Assembly (NCBI RefSeq): GCF_023283535.1 | Contig: NZ_JAKILT010000003.1 | Coordinates: forward strand, 62,001 to 126,000 | From: Shewanella sairae | Lineage (GTDB): Bacteria; Pseudomonadota; Gammaproteobacteria; Enterobacterales; Shewanellaceae | Length of the DNA: 64,000 nucleotides | Direction of reading: 5' to 3' | Part shown: piece after piece, positions 53,274 to 62,651 of the stretch | Layout: each line of letters starts with the position of its first letter | How positions within the stretch are numbered: the first letter of the stretch is position 1 | Position numbers and translations under genes: made by a program | The notes under the pieces: generated by a model | What the model was told of the DNA's origin: nothing | Databases searched by the model: none | Seen by the model: only the letters and a program-made list of their open reading frames with translations

Positions 53274-53920
53274 TCTTACTCCTGGAAGATAAGGAATACT
53301 CTCATTATAAAAATTAAGATAAACCTAATAATGCTAACGTTCACACCGACAACCACGCAGTTGTTAAGCTAATGATCCACAATGTAAAATTTGTTTACTT
53401 ATTAGAGGTATCCAACAAAATTGCAGGGCTAATATAAAGAAAATTAGCTTAAGAAAAATTGATCTGAGATAGGTTAAATTTCGACTATTAGGAGGGGTAA
53501 GGCAAAAGTGTTAACTAGCGCATATTTAAAAGCGAAAAAACTGTGTAGAAAATCAAACTTACACAGATGAGTAGACTGATGATGACCCTTTAAAATTTAA
53601 CAAATACAGAACATTACAGGGTTTACTTATATAAATGCTAATTATTAACATTTAAAAATCCACAGGAATATTTTTTATACAAAATACCATATCCACACTC
53701 TATTAAAGTCAGTTAGCGCAGCAAGTCGATACACAGATTTGCTACCAAAAAACAACAACCTAAAAGTGAACCTGATCGCCACATAGCTTTCTAATAGAGA
53801 TAAAGCTTATATAACAAGCTGATAGTTAGTAATTTTATTGAAAGTCATTGTTAGCAATAACGTTAGTGAACTCAAATATTGATTCAATAGTTGAGAAGAT
53901 ATGCCATTAGAAATGGCGAT
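53274..53920. other. Upstream region of fdh operon 2
   Basis: About 650 bp, A/T-rich, no gene. The first 250 bp are homologous to the operon 1 upstream region (ATATAAAGAA, TTGATC at 53459, GTGTTAACTAG at 53508), so promoter and operators were duplicated with the operon. The rest (53530-53920) shows nothing I recognise. Confidence 0.5.
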
Positions 53921-53957
53921 AAAAACAAAAATGCCCCGACTAAGTCGAGGCATTTTT
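53921..53957 (-). terminator. Terminator of fdh operon 3
   Basis: Minus strand: AAAAATGCCTCGAC pairs with GTCGGGGCATTTTT (one wobble), 3-nt loop, followed by a T-rich run. 20 bp past the fdhC3 stop. Confidence 0.9.
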
Positions 53958-53977
53958 AGATGAAAGTAAAGCTAACG

Positions 53978-54988
53978 CTAGTCTTTATAAACTATGCTGT
54001 TATTTTCTTTAATTTCATCGTACCAAACGTTGTGATGCTGAACAGCCCAATTTTCATCACAGTAGCCAGATACCATACACTCCATACCACCCTCACTGAG
54101 TACCGTCGCCATACAAATATGAACGATAGTAAACGCGATAATAATAATGGCACTAATCGAGTGAATTAGCAGTGCAGCCATTGACGCTTCACGCGGCAAA
54201 TCAAGCCCTGGTAATACTAACATTAAGCCCGAAGCTGCGATAAATAAGCCAAATAATGCTAGGCTCCAGAACCACAATTTTTCACCGGCGTTAGCAAAAC
54301 CACTATCAGGGTGTTTGCCTTTAAATGGACCAAAGTTGACGTAACCACCAACCACTAAGAACCATTTTAAGTCATACATCTTGAAGGTCTGCATTGGCAT
54401 CCATTTAACGATACACAATATCCATGACACGATAAAAATAGGGCTAACCCAATCGTGAACAGTTTTACTACCGTAAATCAGTGCAGCCCATAGGCCCTCA
54501 CCGATGTAAGGTTGCAATACATACCGACCTAACATGATGTTAAGACCCGTGAATATCAGCGCTAAGCAAGCCGTTGCCATTATCCAGTGAATCCATAAAT
54601 CAGCTTTTGACCAACGTAATACCATCTTGCCTGAAAAGCCCTTACTTAACTTTGAAGGACCATTTACTAGGTAGAAGAATAGGAACGCAGCAAATACGCC
54701 AACAACCGTAATCCCCATAACAGGAGTTAAATACTGATTGCGAACGTTTTTACCTTCGTTACCCACTACGTTAATTAATACACCCGGCTCAACACCTTCT
54801 GCCACGGTGTAACCTGACTCACCTGCTTTTACTGCACGCCAAAGATCAGCGTCACTGGTTTTAGCCGCCTGCTGTTGACTCGATTGTTCATCTGCAGCCA
54901 TTGCGGAGGTGCTAAGCCCCAACCCCATTGAAAGAACCAAAGGGATAACTAGCAAAGCAAAAAGGCTGCGCAGTGATTTCATAAACAT
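53978..54988 (-). CDS. fdhC: Formate dehydrogenase cytochrome b subunit FdhC, operon 3
   Basis: 336 residues from ATG 54988 with AAAGGAG 5 nt upstream; a GTG start two codons earlier overlaps the ribosome site. Signal peptide (LSTSAMAADEQ), a Gln/Ser-rich linker, then the same membrane anchor (LWIHWIMATACL, KTVHDWVSPIF, HSISAIIIIAFTIVHICMA). More divergent than FdhC1/FdhC2 are from each other. Confidence 0.94.
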   Translation of the reverse strand: MFMKSLRSLFALLVIPLVLSMGLGLSTSAMAADEQSSQQQAAKTSDADLWRAVKAGESGYTVAEGVEPGVLINVVGNEGKNVRNQYLTPVMGITVVGVFAAFLFFYLVNGPSKLSKGFSGKMVLRWSKADLWIHWIMATACLALIFTGLNIMLGRYVLQPYIGEGLWAALIYGSKTVHDWVSPIFIVSWILCIVKWMPMQTFKMYDLKWFLVVGGYVNFGPFKGKHPDSGFANAGEKLWFWSLALFGLFIAASGLMLVLPGLDLPREASMAALLIHSISAIIIIAFTIVHICMATVLSEGGMECMVSGYCDENWAVQHHNVWYDEIKENNSIVYKD

Positions 54989-55040
54989 ACTCACTCCTTT
55001 ATTGGGCTAAAAACCAACGTTTTTAGCCCACTCAGCCTTG

Positions 55041-55628
55041 CTAACCAGTAGTTGGGGTGTAACCCCAAATCGTACCTGGCGCGCGTCGTGCAGCAGAACG
55101 TTCACGGAAGATATCAGATACTACACCAGCATCACCCGCCAACAGTGCTTTAGTTGCACAAAGCTCCGCACACATAGGTAGTTTACCTTCCGCAATACGG
55201 TTTGCACCGTAAAGCTTACGCTCAGCTTCAGAGAAGTCTGGCTCAGGACCACCGGCACAGAAAGTACATTTATCCATCTTACCGCGGCTACCAAAAGCAT
55301 CCTTTTGTGGAAACTGTGGCGCGCCGAAAGGACAAGCATAGAAACAATAACCACAACCAATACAGGTTTCTTTATTGTGTAATACGATGCCATCTTCAGT
55401 ACGGTAGAAACAATCTGCCGGACAAACTGCCATACAAGGTGCATCAGTACAGTGCATACACGCGACTGAGATTGATGCTTCACCTGGCTCACCGTCATGT
55501 AGAGTGACTACGCGACGACGTTGGATCCCCCAGCCAATGGCTGAGGCGTTTTCGTTTTTACATGCTGTGACGCAACCGTTACACTCGATGCAGCGCTTGG
55601 TGTCACATAAGAATTTCATGACTGCCAT
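55041..55628 (-). CDS. fdhB: Formate dehydrogenase iron-sulfur subunit FdhB, operon 3
   Basis: 195 residues with all four cluster motifs (CIECNGCVTAC, CMHCTDAPCMAVCP, CIGCGYCFYACPFG, CTFC). The C-terminus is longer and different (RRAPGTIWGYTPTTG). 26 bp after fdhA3. Confidence 0.95.
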   Translation of the reverse strand: MAVMKFLCDTKRCIECNGCVTACKNENASAIGWGIQRRRVVTLHDGEPGEASISVACMHCTDAPCMAVCPADCFYRTEDGIVLHNKETCIGCGYCFYACPFGAPQFPQKDAFGSRGKMDKCTFCAGGPEPDFSEAERKLYGANRIAEGKLPMCAELCATKALLAGDAGVVSDIFRERSAARRAPGTIWGYTPTTG

Positions 55629-55654
55629 AATGGCTTATCTCCTCATCAAGTTAA

Positions 55655-58504
55655 TTAGGCTTTGCTGACCTGACACAAGCTCGCTTTCGTCTCTTGCATC
55701 TGAGTCACAACATCATAACCATAGGTCATTACGGTATTGGCAGCTTCACCAATCACATAAGGAACCGTTCCTTCTGGATAGTTCTTCTCTAGGCTCTTGC
55801 CTTCGAATACACCCGCGAAGTGATATGGCATGAAACATTCGCCTGGCACAACTCGTGGAATGACCATAGCCTTAACAGTGATTTTCGCACCTTCTGGACT
55901 ATGAACGAACACATCATCACCATCACGGATACCGCGATCAGCAGCATCAGCTGGATTGATCTCGATAAACATCTCTTGCTGAAGCTCAGCAAGCCATGGG
56001 TTAGAACGTGTTTCTTCACCACCACCTTCGTACTCAACCAAACGGCCAGTAGTAATAACTAATGGGAAGCCTTTAGTGAAATCCTGTTCCTGAATTGTTT
56101 TATACAGGGTAGGAAGTCGCGCAACCATACGGTCTTCGTAAGTTGGGTACTTAGCAACCAAGTCACGACGAGGCGTATATAGCGGCTCACGGTGTAGTGG
56201 AATATCATCAGGGAAGTTCCAAACAATACAACGCGCTTTAGCATTACCGTACGGAATACAACCGTGCTTAATAGCAACACGTTGAATACCACCAGAAATA
56301 TCTGTCTTCCAGTTCTTGCCTTCTGCGTGGACTTTCTCTTCTGCAGTAAGGTCGTCCCACCAACCAAGCTGCTTAAGCATCTTGTCGGTAAACTCTGGAT
56401 AGCCATCTTTGATTTCACTGCCCTTAGAGTAAGAACCTTCAGCCAAAATGTTTACACCATTATGTTCAACACCATAACGGGCACGGAAGTTACCACCACC
56501 GTTTATGACTTCACGACCTGTGCGATACAAGATCTGTGAACCTGGGTGCTTCATCTCTGGCGTACCCCAACATGGCCAAGGTAAACCGTAGGTTTCACCT
56601 TTAGCTGGGCCACCTGGTGCCTCAAGCGATTTAATATCGAACGTGCCCCAGTTTTCTTGGTGCATCTTCAGACGTTCTGGACTCTGACCTGTGTAACCAA
56701 TGGTCCACATACCTTTGTTAAATTCGCGAGTCATATCTTCAATCAACGGCTCATCGCCATTAACCTTGATATGCTTACAGAATTCTTTCTCAATGCCCCA
56801 CTTCTTGGCTAGCTTGTACATGATCACATGGTCAGGCTTAGACTCGAATAGCGGTTCAATGACTTGAGAACGCCACTGCAGTGAACGGTTTGAAGCAGAT
56901 ACTGAACCGTAAGTTTCAAACTGTGTTGCAGCAGGTAGCAAGTAAACGCCGTCGGTACGTTCGTGCATCACACCCGCCATAGTTGGGAATGGATCCACAA
57001 CCACAACTGTCTTCATTTTGTTTAATGCTTCACGCACTTCACGGCCACGGGTTTCAGTGTTAACCGACTGCCCCCAGAAGAATGCCATGTGAATATTGTC
57101 TTTCTGAGCAATCTTAGACTTGTCTTCAAGTACACCATCGTGCCAACGAGAACACGGAATACCGGTTGATGTCATAGGATCTTGGCCAAGGTGTGGCTGT
57201 TGATCGAAACGGCTCTTAACCCATTCGTAATCCAAGTCCCACACGTTACACCAGTGCTTCCAAGAACCGGTCTTAAGACCGTAGTAGCCCGGTAGCGTAT
57301 CAAACAATAAACCGAAGTCCGTTGCACCCTGTACGTTATCGTGACCACGGAAGATGTTAGTACCACCACCTGACACACCCATGTTACCAAGGGCAAGCTG
57401 TAGGATACAGTAAGCACGAGTATTGGCATTACCCACGTGGTGCTGAGTACCACCCATACACCAAACAACTGTACCCGGCTTAGTTTCTGCCAGTAGCTTA
57501 GCTACGCGGTACATCTGCTCTTCAGTCGCACCGACAATGTTAGCCACTTCAGCTGGAGGATACTTCTTCACCTCTTCGCGGATACGTTCCATACCGTAAA
57601 CACGCTGGTCGATGAAGGTTTGATCTTCCCAGCTGTTCTCAAAGATGTGCCATAACAAACCATAAATGAAAGGAATATCCGTACCTGGACGAATATGCAC
57701 GAACTCGTCAGACTTAGCTGCAGTTCGGGTGAAACGAGGGTCGACAACGATAATTTTCGCGCCGCGCTCTTTGCCTTCCAAGATATGTTGCATCGCAACA
57801 GGGTGAGCTTCACAAGGGTTAGAACCGATAAACATCATCGCTTTAGCGTTACGAATATCGTTAAACGAGTTAGTTTGCGCACCATAGCCCCAAGTGTTTG
57901 CAACACCGGCTACAGTGGTAGAGTGACAAATACGTGCAGAGTGGTCGACATTGTTGGTGCCCCACATTGCCGCAAATTTGCGGTACATATAAGCTTGTTC
58001 GTTAGAGAACTTGGCACTACCCATGAAGAATACTGAGTCAGGACCCGATTCTTTACGAATATCGAGTGCTTGTTGACCTACTTCTTCAATTGCTTGTTCC
58101 CATGAAAGGCGCTTCCACTTGCCGCCTTCTAACTTCATTGGATACTTAAGACGCTTCTCACCGTGACCGTGTTCACGCAGCGCAGCACCTTTTGCACAGT
58201 GTCCACCAGCGTTAAACGGGTGATCGAATGCTGGCTCCTGACCTGTCCATACGCCATTTTGAACTTCGGCATAAACACCACAGCCTACAGAGCAGTGAGA
58301 ACAGATAGTACGTTTAGTTTCGGTGGGGGTGTCGTGGGGAATATCTTTTGCTTCTGCTTTGCGCATCATTCCTGCGCCTAGCATTGATGCCGCTGCAATA
58401 CCGCCTGTCGCGAGGCTCGCGGACTTGAGGAATTGGCGACGGTTTAAACCTAAAACTGCTTTATTGCTTGCAGCAGCTTGGTCTGTTTTGCGGGTTAATC
58501 GCAT
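55655..58504 (-). CDS. fdhA: Formate dehydrogenase catalytic subunit FdhA, operon 3
   Basis: 949 residues from ATG 58504 (GGAGAG upstream); a GTG one codon earlier is less likely. Twin-arginine NRRQFLK, cluster motif CSHCSVGC (variant of CSACAVGC), active-site Cys-His in SARICHSTTVAG. It is the copy physically linked to the maturation operon and is probably the ancestral one; that is inference. Confidence 0.96.
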   Translation of the reverse strand: MRLTRKTDQAAASNKAVLGLNRRQFLKSASLATGGIAAASMLGAGMMRKAEAKDIPHDTPTETKRTICSHCSVGCGVYAEVQNGVWTGQEPAFDHPFNAGGHCAKGAALREHGHGEKRLKYPMKLEGGKWKRLSWEQAIEEVGQQALDIRKESGPDSVFFMGSAKFSNEQAYMYRKFAAMWGTNNVDHSARICHSTTVAGVANTWGYGAQTNSFNDIRNAKAMMFIGSNPCEAHPVAMQHILEGKERGAKIIVVDPRFTRTAAKSDEFVHIRPGTDIPFIYGLLWHIFENSWEDQTFIDQRVYGMERIREEVKKYPPAEVANIVGATEEQMYRVAKLLAETKPGTVVWCMGGTQHHVGNANTRAYCILQLALGNMGVSGGGTNIFRGHDNVQGATDFGLLFDTLPGYYGLKTGSWKHWCNVWDLDYEWVKSRFDQQPHLGQDPMTSTGIPCSRWHDGVLEDKSKIAQKDNIHMAFFWGQSVNTETRGREVREALNKMKTVVVVDPFPTMAGVMHERTDGVYLLPAATQFETYGSVSASNRSLQWRSQVIEPLFESKPDHVIMYKLAKKWGIEKEFCKHIKVNGDEPLIEDMTREFNKGMWTIGYTGQSPERLKMHQENWGTFDIKSLEAPGGPAKGETYGLPWPCWGTPEMKHPGSQILYRTGREVINGGGNFRARYGVEHNGVNILAEGSYSKGSEIKDGYPEFTDKMLKQLGWWDDLTAEEKVHAEGKNWKTDISGGIQRVAIKHGCIPYGNAKARCIVWNFPDDIPLHREPLYTPRRDLVAKYPTYEDRMVARLPTLYKTIQEQDFTKGFPLVITTGRLVEYEGGGEETRSNPWLAELQQEMFIEINPADAADRGIRDGDDVFVHSPEGAKITVKAMVIPRVVPGECFMPYHFAGVFEGKSLEKNYPEGTVPYVIGEAANTVMTYGYDVVTQMQETKASLCQVSKA

Positions 58505-58519
58505 CACACTCTCCTTTAA

Positions 58520-58720
58520 TTATTTACTGCGCAGTGTGTCGTAATAACTACGAACATGGTCAGACTCTTGGTAGCCGGTCCCTTTTTTGGCAACTGGCGT
58601 TGCTTCAGGTTCTGCGGCAAGAGCTTGTCCACTTGCAGTTGCAACTGCGCCAGCCGCACTGCCTATTGCCAATGCTTTAAGCAATTGACGACGGCCCATG
58701 TCGGAAGCTTGCTTCTTCAT
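58520..58720 (-). CDS. Small TAT-signal protein of fdh operon 3
   Basis: 66 residues: MGRRQLLKALAIGSAAG signal and ESDHVRSYYDTLRSK end. The twin arginines are GRR instead of NRR. AAGGAGACACT precedes ATG. 15 bp before fdhA3. The mature part, HVRSYYDTLR-like, is the conserved portion in all three copies. Confidence 0.88.
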   Translation of the reverse strand: MKKQASDMGRRQLLKALAIGSAAGAVATASGQALAAEPEATPVAKKGTGYQESDHVRSYYDTLRSK

Positions 58721-58894
58721 AGTGTCTCCTTAGATTTCCTAAAATTAAGATAAATTGCTTATCACTAAACTCTCTATCCAGTTCTTGTTGGGCGCTTATT
58801 AATAAGACTCCCATTTTTTGTCTATGTCAGCTCAGGTCTATCGATGAACAAAACACTCTGAACTGACATAAATCTAAACCTCTACCAGTCGCGC

Positions 58895-59569
58895 TTAAGA
58901 CGCTAACTCATTGGTAGATGGCTCAATCTTTTCTACACTTTCCGCTTCGCTGCCTGGGCAGTTAACCGGAATGTTTAGACTTAACTGTTCAAACTCTTTC
59001 GCTTCAATCACGAAGAATGCTTTAGCAAGTTGAGCCACTGTTGCATAGAAAGCTGCACTTGGCGCCTTAGCTAAGCTATCGCAGAAGCGCTCAATCCAGC
59101 TACCCATGTGGCGCTGATAAAACGCAAGCTGACGGTAGCCAGGTGCTTCTAAAATCAAGGTGCCCATTACTTCACAAAGTGCAGCAACGTGATCTTCTGG
59201 CTCTTTTACTTCTTCTTCACGCTCAAAACCTAATTGCATTAGGTCATTACGTAGTAGTGCTAATGGCTTATCCATCAACGAGCCAGTCATAAACCAGCTG
59301 CCGTAAGGCAGGATTTCGCCACAACCAACACCAAGGAATACGTTAAAGTACTCATCTTCAAGCTGCTCATCACTGAATTGCTGTGCGGCTAATTTAAGTC
59401 CAACCCAAGCTTTAGTCATATCGCTGTCGTCATCAGCATCAATTTCTAAGCCCGATAAGAACGCAAGCAACTCAGGGCTTGGTTGGCGACGTAATAACGC
59501 TGCTAGCAACTGATAAATATCGGCTCTTAGCTGATCGTTTTCTGAAACTTCTCTTACTAATTCGGTCAT
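58895..59569 (-). CDS. TorD-family chaperone for formate dehydrogenase
   Basis: 224 residues from ATG 59569 (MTELVREVSENDQLRADIYQLLAALL) with AAGAG 7 nt upstream; the frame back to 59647 overlaps the ferredoxin gene. All-helical TorD/DmsD pattern with EDEYFNVFLGVGCGEILPYGSW and EPEDHVAALCEVMGTLI (the E-P-x-D-H motif). Such chaperones bind the twin-arginine signal of a molybdoenzyme and hold it for cofactor loading. The operon position indicates FdhA as client. Confidence 0.9.
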   Translation of the reverse strand: MTELVREVSENDQLRADIYQLLAALLRRQPSPELLAFLSGLEIDADDDSDMTKAWVGLKLAAQQFSDEQLEDEYFNVFLGVGCGEILPYGSWFMTGSLMDKPLALLRNDLMQLGFEREEEVKEPEDHVAALCEVMGTLILEAPGYRQLAFYQRHMGSWIERFCDSLAKAPSAAFYATVAQLAKAFFVIEAKEFEQLSLNIPVNCPGSEAESVEKIEPSTNELAS

Positions 59570-59579
59570 GGTTAAACTC

Positions 59580-61259
59580 TTATCGCAGTTGCTTTTCAGG
59601 ATCTTGAAGAATGTCTTCAAACATGTCTTTAACTCGACAGTCACCACACATCTTTAAACGGTCTGTGTTGGCACTGAAGGCACTGTGGGTTCCAACCACA
59701 TCTAACATCCGTTTCACCATGGATTGCGTTGCGAACGGTGTGCCGCAAGTAATACATTCGAACGGGGCTTCCTCATGCAGGGTTTGACGCTCCTGACGCG
59801 CAGCTTTATCGAGATTAACCTGAGGCGTTAAGCTGATAACGTTCTCAGGACAGGCTGTTTCACATAATCCACACTGCACACAATTTTGCTCAACAAAGTG
59901 CAATGCAGGACGGTCACCACCGTCTGTTAATGCCCAAGTAGGACAAGTCGCCACACAAGACATACACAAGGTACAGTTCTCGGTGTTAACGCTCACTTGA
60001 CCGTATGGAATATTACTTTGAGACAAACAGGTATCAACCGATGCAGCTTGTTCATTTAGATGATCGATTGCGTTGTAAATGGTTTCACGCTTAGTGGTTG
60101 CAGCAAATTCAGCAGGCACAATCACTGGCCAGCTTGCACTGGTGTTTAGCAACTCAGATAACTCACTCGCCCCCGCTTCAGTCAAATGCGCTTCAGTGAT
60201 TAGGCTAATGCGTTGTGGCTGACCCATTTCATCAAGGATGTCGTTAGCTAGTGAAAGCTCACCGTTCAGCATCTGCGTCAGTGTTGGTGCAGTTACATCT
60301 GTTTGCAGCACCAAAATTTGACGTGCGCCCCATGCTAGAGCAGAGAACCAATGATCCATGCTCGCAACCGTGATCTCTTCCATTTCGATTGGAATGATTT
60401 CACCCGCAAGTGCGTCAGTCACTAACTGTGCGCCTTTGCCCATATCATGGAAAAGAATAACCGGTGCAACCTGCGCTTCTGCGCGGAACTTAGTCACTAG
60501 TTTTTGCAAGTATGTATGCATAGCTTGCGGTGTTGGCAAGTCATAACTAATTGCGCCTGTTGGACAAGCATTAGTACAACTACCAGCGCCATGACAAAGG
60601 TATGGGTCTATTTCAATCTTCTTTGCAACACTTGAAATCGCGTCTGCAGGGCAGAAGTTTAAGCAACGGGTGCAGCCTTCATTACCATTACGGTTATGAG
60701 CACAGATGTCGCTGTTGATTTTCACGTAACGTGGCTTATCAAATGAACCGATAAGATCCGGCAACTGTTCAAGCGCATCAGCCAGCTTAGCTTTATCTTG
60801 ACCCACATAGAAGTAGCCTGGCGGCAGCATTTCTAGATTGATGCATGGGCTCATGCTCAAATCAAGGATCAAGTCGAAGTGGGCTTTACGAATAGCCACA
60901 GTGCTAAGTTCTGCACTGCCGTTATCGTGTTCAACCTTAACTTGGAACTGGCCTAGGAAACCTTTGATTTCGATTAGCTTGTTGTAATAACTTTCTACGT
61001 TTTCAGCAGCATTCATTACTTTTTCAAGGTGATCTTCATCTTGGCTGGTGATTGGCTCATTGGCCAAAATCGCGCACTGACCCATGCTGGACAATTTGTC
61101 TGCCGCTAGGCGTGCCAAATCTTCCGGGCCGATGACCAAGACGTTGCCTTCGGTGGTGTAGCTAACGGTCGGCGGGATCAGGTTTTGAATCACCTGAGTG
61201 CCAGCAAGGACCTTTTGACGAACCTCTTTGAGTCCGACTTGCGTTTCACTATTGCTCAC
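59580..61259 (-). CDS. Multi-cluster 4Fe-4S protein linked to formate dehydrogenase
   Basis: 559 residues if started at GTG 61259 (SNSETQVGLKE, with AGGAAC upstream); ATG 61319 would add 20. Four ferredoxin-type cysteine sets (CTRCLNFCP, CTNACPTG, CTLCMSCVATCP, CVQCGLCETACP) and a C-terminal zinc-ribbon-like CITCG ... CGDCR. No membrane segment or signal, so cytoplasmic. It could feed electrons to maturation or couple the enzyme to cytoplasmic redox; the function is not established. The stop is 11 bp before the TorD-like start. Confidence 0.88.
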   Translation of the reverse strand: MSNSETQVGLKEVRQKVLAGTQVIQNLIPPTVSYTTEGNVLVIGPEDLARLAADKLSSMGQCAILANEPITSQDEDHLEKVMNAAENVESYYNKLIEIKGFLGQFQVKVEHDNGSAELSTVAIRKAHFDLILDLSMSPCINLEMLPPGYFYVGQDKAKLADALEQLPDLIGSFDKPRYVKINSDICAHNRNGNEGCTRCLNFCPADAISSVAKKIEIDPYLCHGAGSCTNACPTGAISYDLPTPQAMHTYLQKLVTKFRAEAQVAPVILFHDMGKGAQLVTDALAGEIIPIEMEEITVASMDHWFSALAWGARQILVLQTDVTAPTLTQMLNGELSLANDILDEMGQPQRISLITEAHLTEAGASELSELLNTSASWPVIVPAEFAATTKRETIYNAIDHLNEQAASVDTCLSQSNIPYGQVSVNTENCTLCMSCVATCPTWALTDGGDRPALHFVEQNCVQCGLCETACPENVISLTPQVNLDKAARQERQTLHEEAPFECITCGTPFATQSMVKRMLDVVGTHSAFSANTDRLKMCGDCRVKDMFEDILQDPEKQLR

Positions 61260-61406
61260 ATTGCGTTCCTGAACAGTTCTTTGGCTGCTTCCGTATACGA
61301 GTATCGCTGTTCTCATCATGCCTATCTTGGCATCAGCTTTTTATTACTCACTAATACAGCAATTCACATACCAAATTTATGGAATTAAAAATACTCTATA
61401 GTGACG

Positions 61407-62048
61407 TTAAACAACTTTTCCAGTTGGCACATCGCTGCTTTTTGGTTCATTTTGGGACAAGCTATCTTGCTGACCGTCCAAAATGTCCGATACTGCTTCG
61501 GTATCACTTAAGGCTTCATTTTCAACAGAATTTTCTGCCGCAATCATCTCATCTGAAGGGGCTAATTCTTCCTGCTCCAATGGCTCTTCATCTTTAACCA
61601 TATGACGGAAGACTTTCTTAGCAATTTCCGCTGACACGTCAGGCGTCAGCAAGGGTTGATTACTGTAATCCAATGCATATTCGAGTAAGCCATCAATCTC
61701 ATTATAGTGAGGCTGCTTCCAAAGCGCTTTTAGTGCTGCAGACTTAGTCGCGGGATCAACATTGGCGCCCATAAAGCTAGCAAAGCTGCCACCCACTTCA
61801 ATTTTCTCAGGATCAGGTAGATCTTCAGCAGTCAAAATTCTATCTGGCTCAGCTTCGGCTTTGGTGTCGTCAGTTGCTTGTGTTGAGTCGTTTTCAGCAA
61901 CTTGCTCTGCTTCAGCTTGTTTTTGCGCTGCTAACGCCTGCTCTTCAGCCAGTTTTTGTGCAGCCGCTTCTGCCGCAGCCACTTCAGCTTCCCCCTCAGC
62001 TTCTACCTGCTGCTTGCGCAGGTTCCAGCGAGATAAAAAGCCGCTCAT
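61407..62048 (-). CDS. DUF3306 protein
   Basis: 213 residues: N-terminal FLSRWNLRKQQ, an Ala/Glu-rich coiled coil (residues 12-50), and the family core DLPDPEKIEVGGSFASFMGANVD ... ALRKL-like helices (AALKALWKQPHYNEIDGLLEYA). The acidic C-terminal tail is low complexity. Function unknown; found with DUF3305 and fdh genes. Start overlaps the DUF3305 stop (ATGA). Confidence 0.85.
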   Translation of the reverse strand: MSGFLSRWNLRKQQVEAEGEAEVAAAEAAAQKLAEEQALAAQKQAEAEQVAENDSTQATDDTKAEAEPDRILTAEDLPDPEKIEVGGSFASFMGANVDPATKSAALKALWKQPHYNEIDGLLEYALDYSNQPLLTPDVSAEIAKKVFRHMVKDEEPLEQEELAPSDEMIAAENSVENEALSDTEAVSDILDGQQDSLSQNEPKSSDVPTGKVV

Positions 62049-62512
62049 AATCTATCTTCCGTATGGTTGGTACTTGGACCTTCATTCTTGCGGCGGTTGA
62101 CATGCTTACGGCGATGCGCGCAAATCTCAACTTCACCATGACGGGTAATAAAGGCTTCAATCCAACAAGCGATAGCTTTTGGCATAGGAATGTTTAGCAC
62201 TGGCGTGTCGGCTTCTAGACAACCTGCAGCGACATTTTGGTCTGCAGAAATAGCGACAGGCTTCCACTCGCCATCTTCAGTTTCGTCACAGACGATGTAA
62301 AGCATGGCGTTATCCATATCAATATTGATACGGTAACTACCACGCTCATCTTTATGTAGCTCAAGTAGGACTAGGTTGGCACCTGCAGGTGCGGCGTGGG
62401 TAGCTGGAAGCATTTGTTCTACCTCCCACTGTACTGAGGTCCATCTTCCGACTTGCTTCTCTATCTTTTTAAGAGAAACGTACATTGGCCATTGGCTTTC
62501 GGTATGTTGCAT
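62045..62512 (-). CDS. DUF3305 protein
   Basis: 155 residues with the pattern MYVSLKKIEKQVGRWTSVQWEVEQM, LELHKDERGSYRINIDM and PMPKAIACWIEAFITRHGEVE, and a basic C-terminus (HRRKHVNRRKN). No metal motif or membrane segment. The family function is unknown. First gene of the maturation operon; its promoter is a consensus sigma-54 site. GGAGACTGA precedes ATG. Confidence 0.87.
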   Translation of the reverse strand: MQHTESQWPMYVSLKKIEKQVGRWTSVQWEVEQMLPATHAAPAGANLVLLELHKDERGSYRINIDMDNAMLYIVCDETEDGEWKPVAISADQNVAAGCLEADTPVLNIPMPKAIACWIEAFITRHGEVEICAHRRKHVNRRKNEGPSTNHTEDRL

Positions 62513-62583
62513 TCAGTCTCCGTCTTGCCTGAGGTGGCTGCCGACATAGCAGTCCCACTAAATAAAATTCTCCTATAAGTTAA

Positions 62584-62599
62584 AGCAATATATGTGCCA
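62584..62599 (-). promoter_or_regulatory. Sigma-54 promoter of the DUF3305 maturation operon
   Basis: Minus strand TGGCAC-ATATA-TTGCT: a full match to the -24/-12 consensus, with GG at 62597-62598 and GC at 62585-62586 and exactly 10 bp between. The predicted start near 62573 gives a leader of about 60 nt. Confidence 0.85.
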
Positions 62600-62619
62600 T
62601 ACAATATCAATTAAATAGT

Positions 62620-62633
62620 TTGAACTAGATCAA
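62620..62633. promoter_or_regulatory. FNR/EtrA-type box
   Basis: TTGAA-CTAG-ATCAA, one mismatch from TTGAT-N4-ATCAA. It lies between the sigma-54 promoter and the upstream palindrome. Anaerobic control by FNR (EtrA in Shewanella) is likely, directly or for fdhD. Confidence 0.65.
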
Positions 62634-62651
62634 GTATTCCAAGCAAAGACT

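Noticed and set aside
44437..58504. Selenocysteine in the FdhA active sites
   Set aside because: All three genes have an ordinary Cys codon followed by His at the active-site position; no in-frame TGA or SECIS needed.
61379..61597. 72-codon plus-strand frame
   Set aside because: Antisense to DUF3306 low-complexity coding sequence; a shadow.
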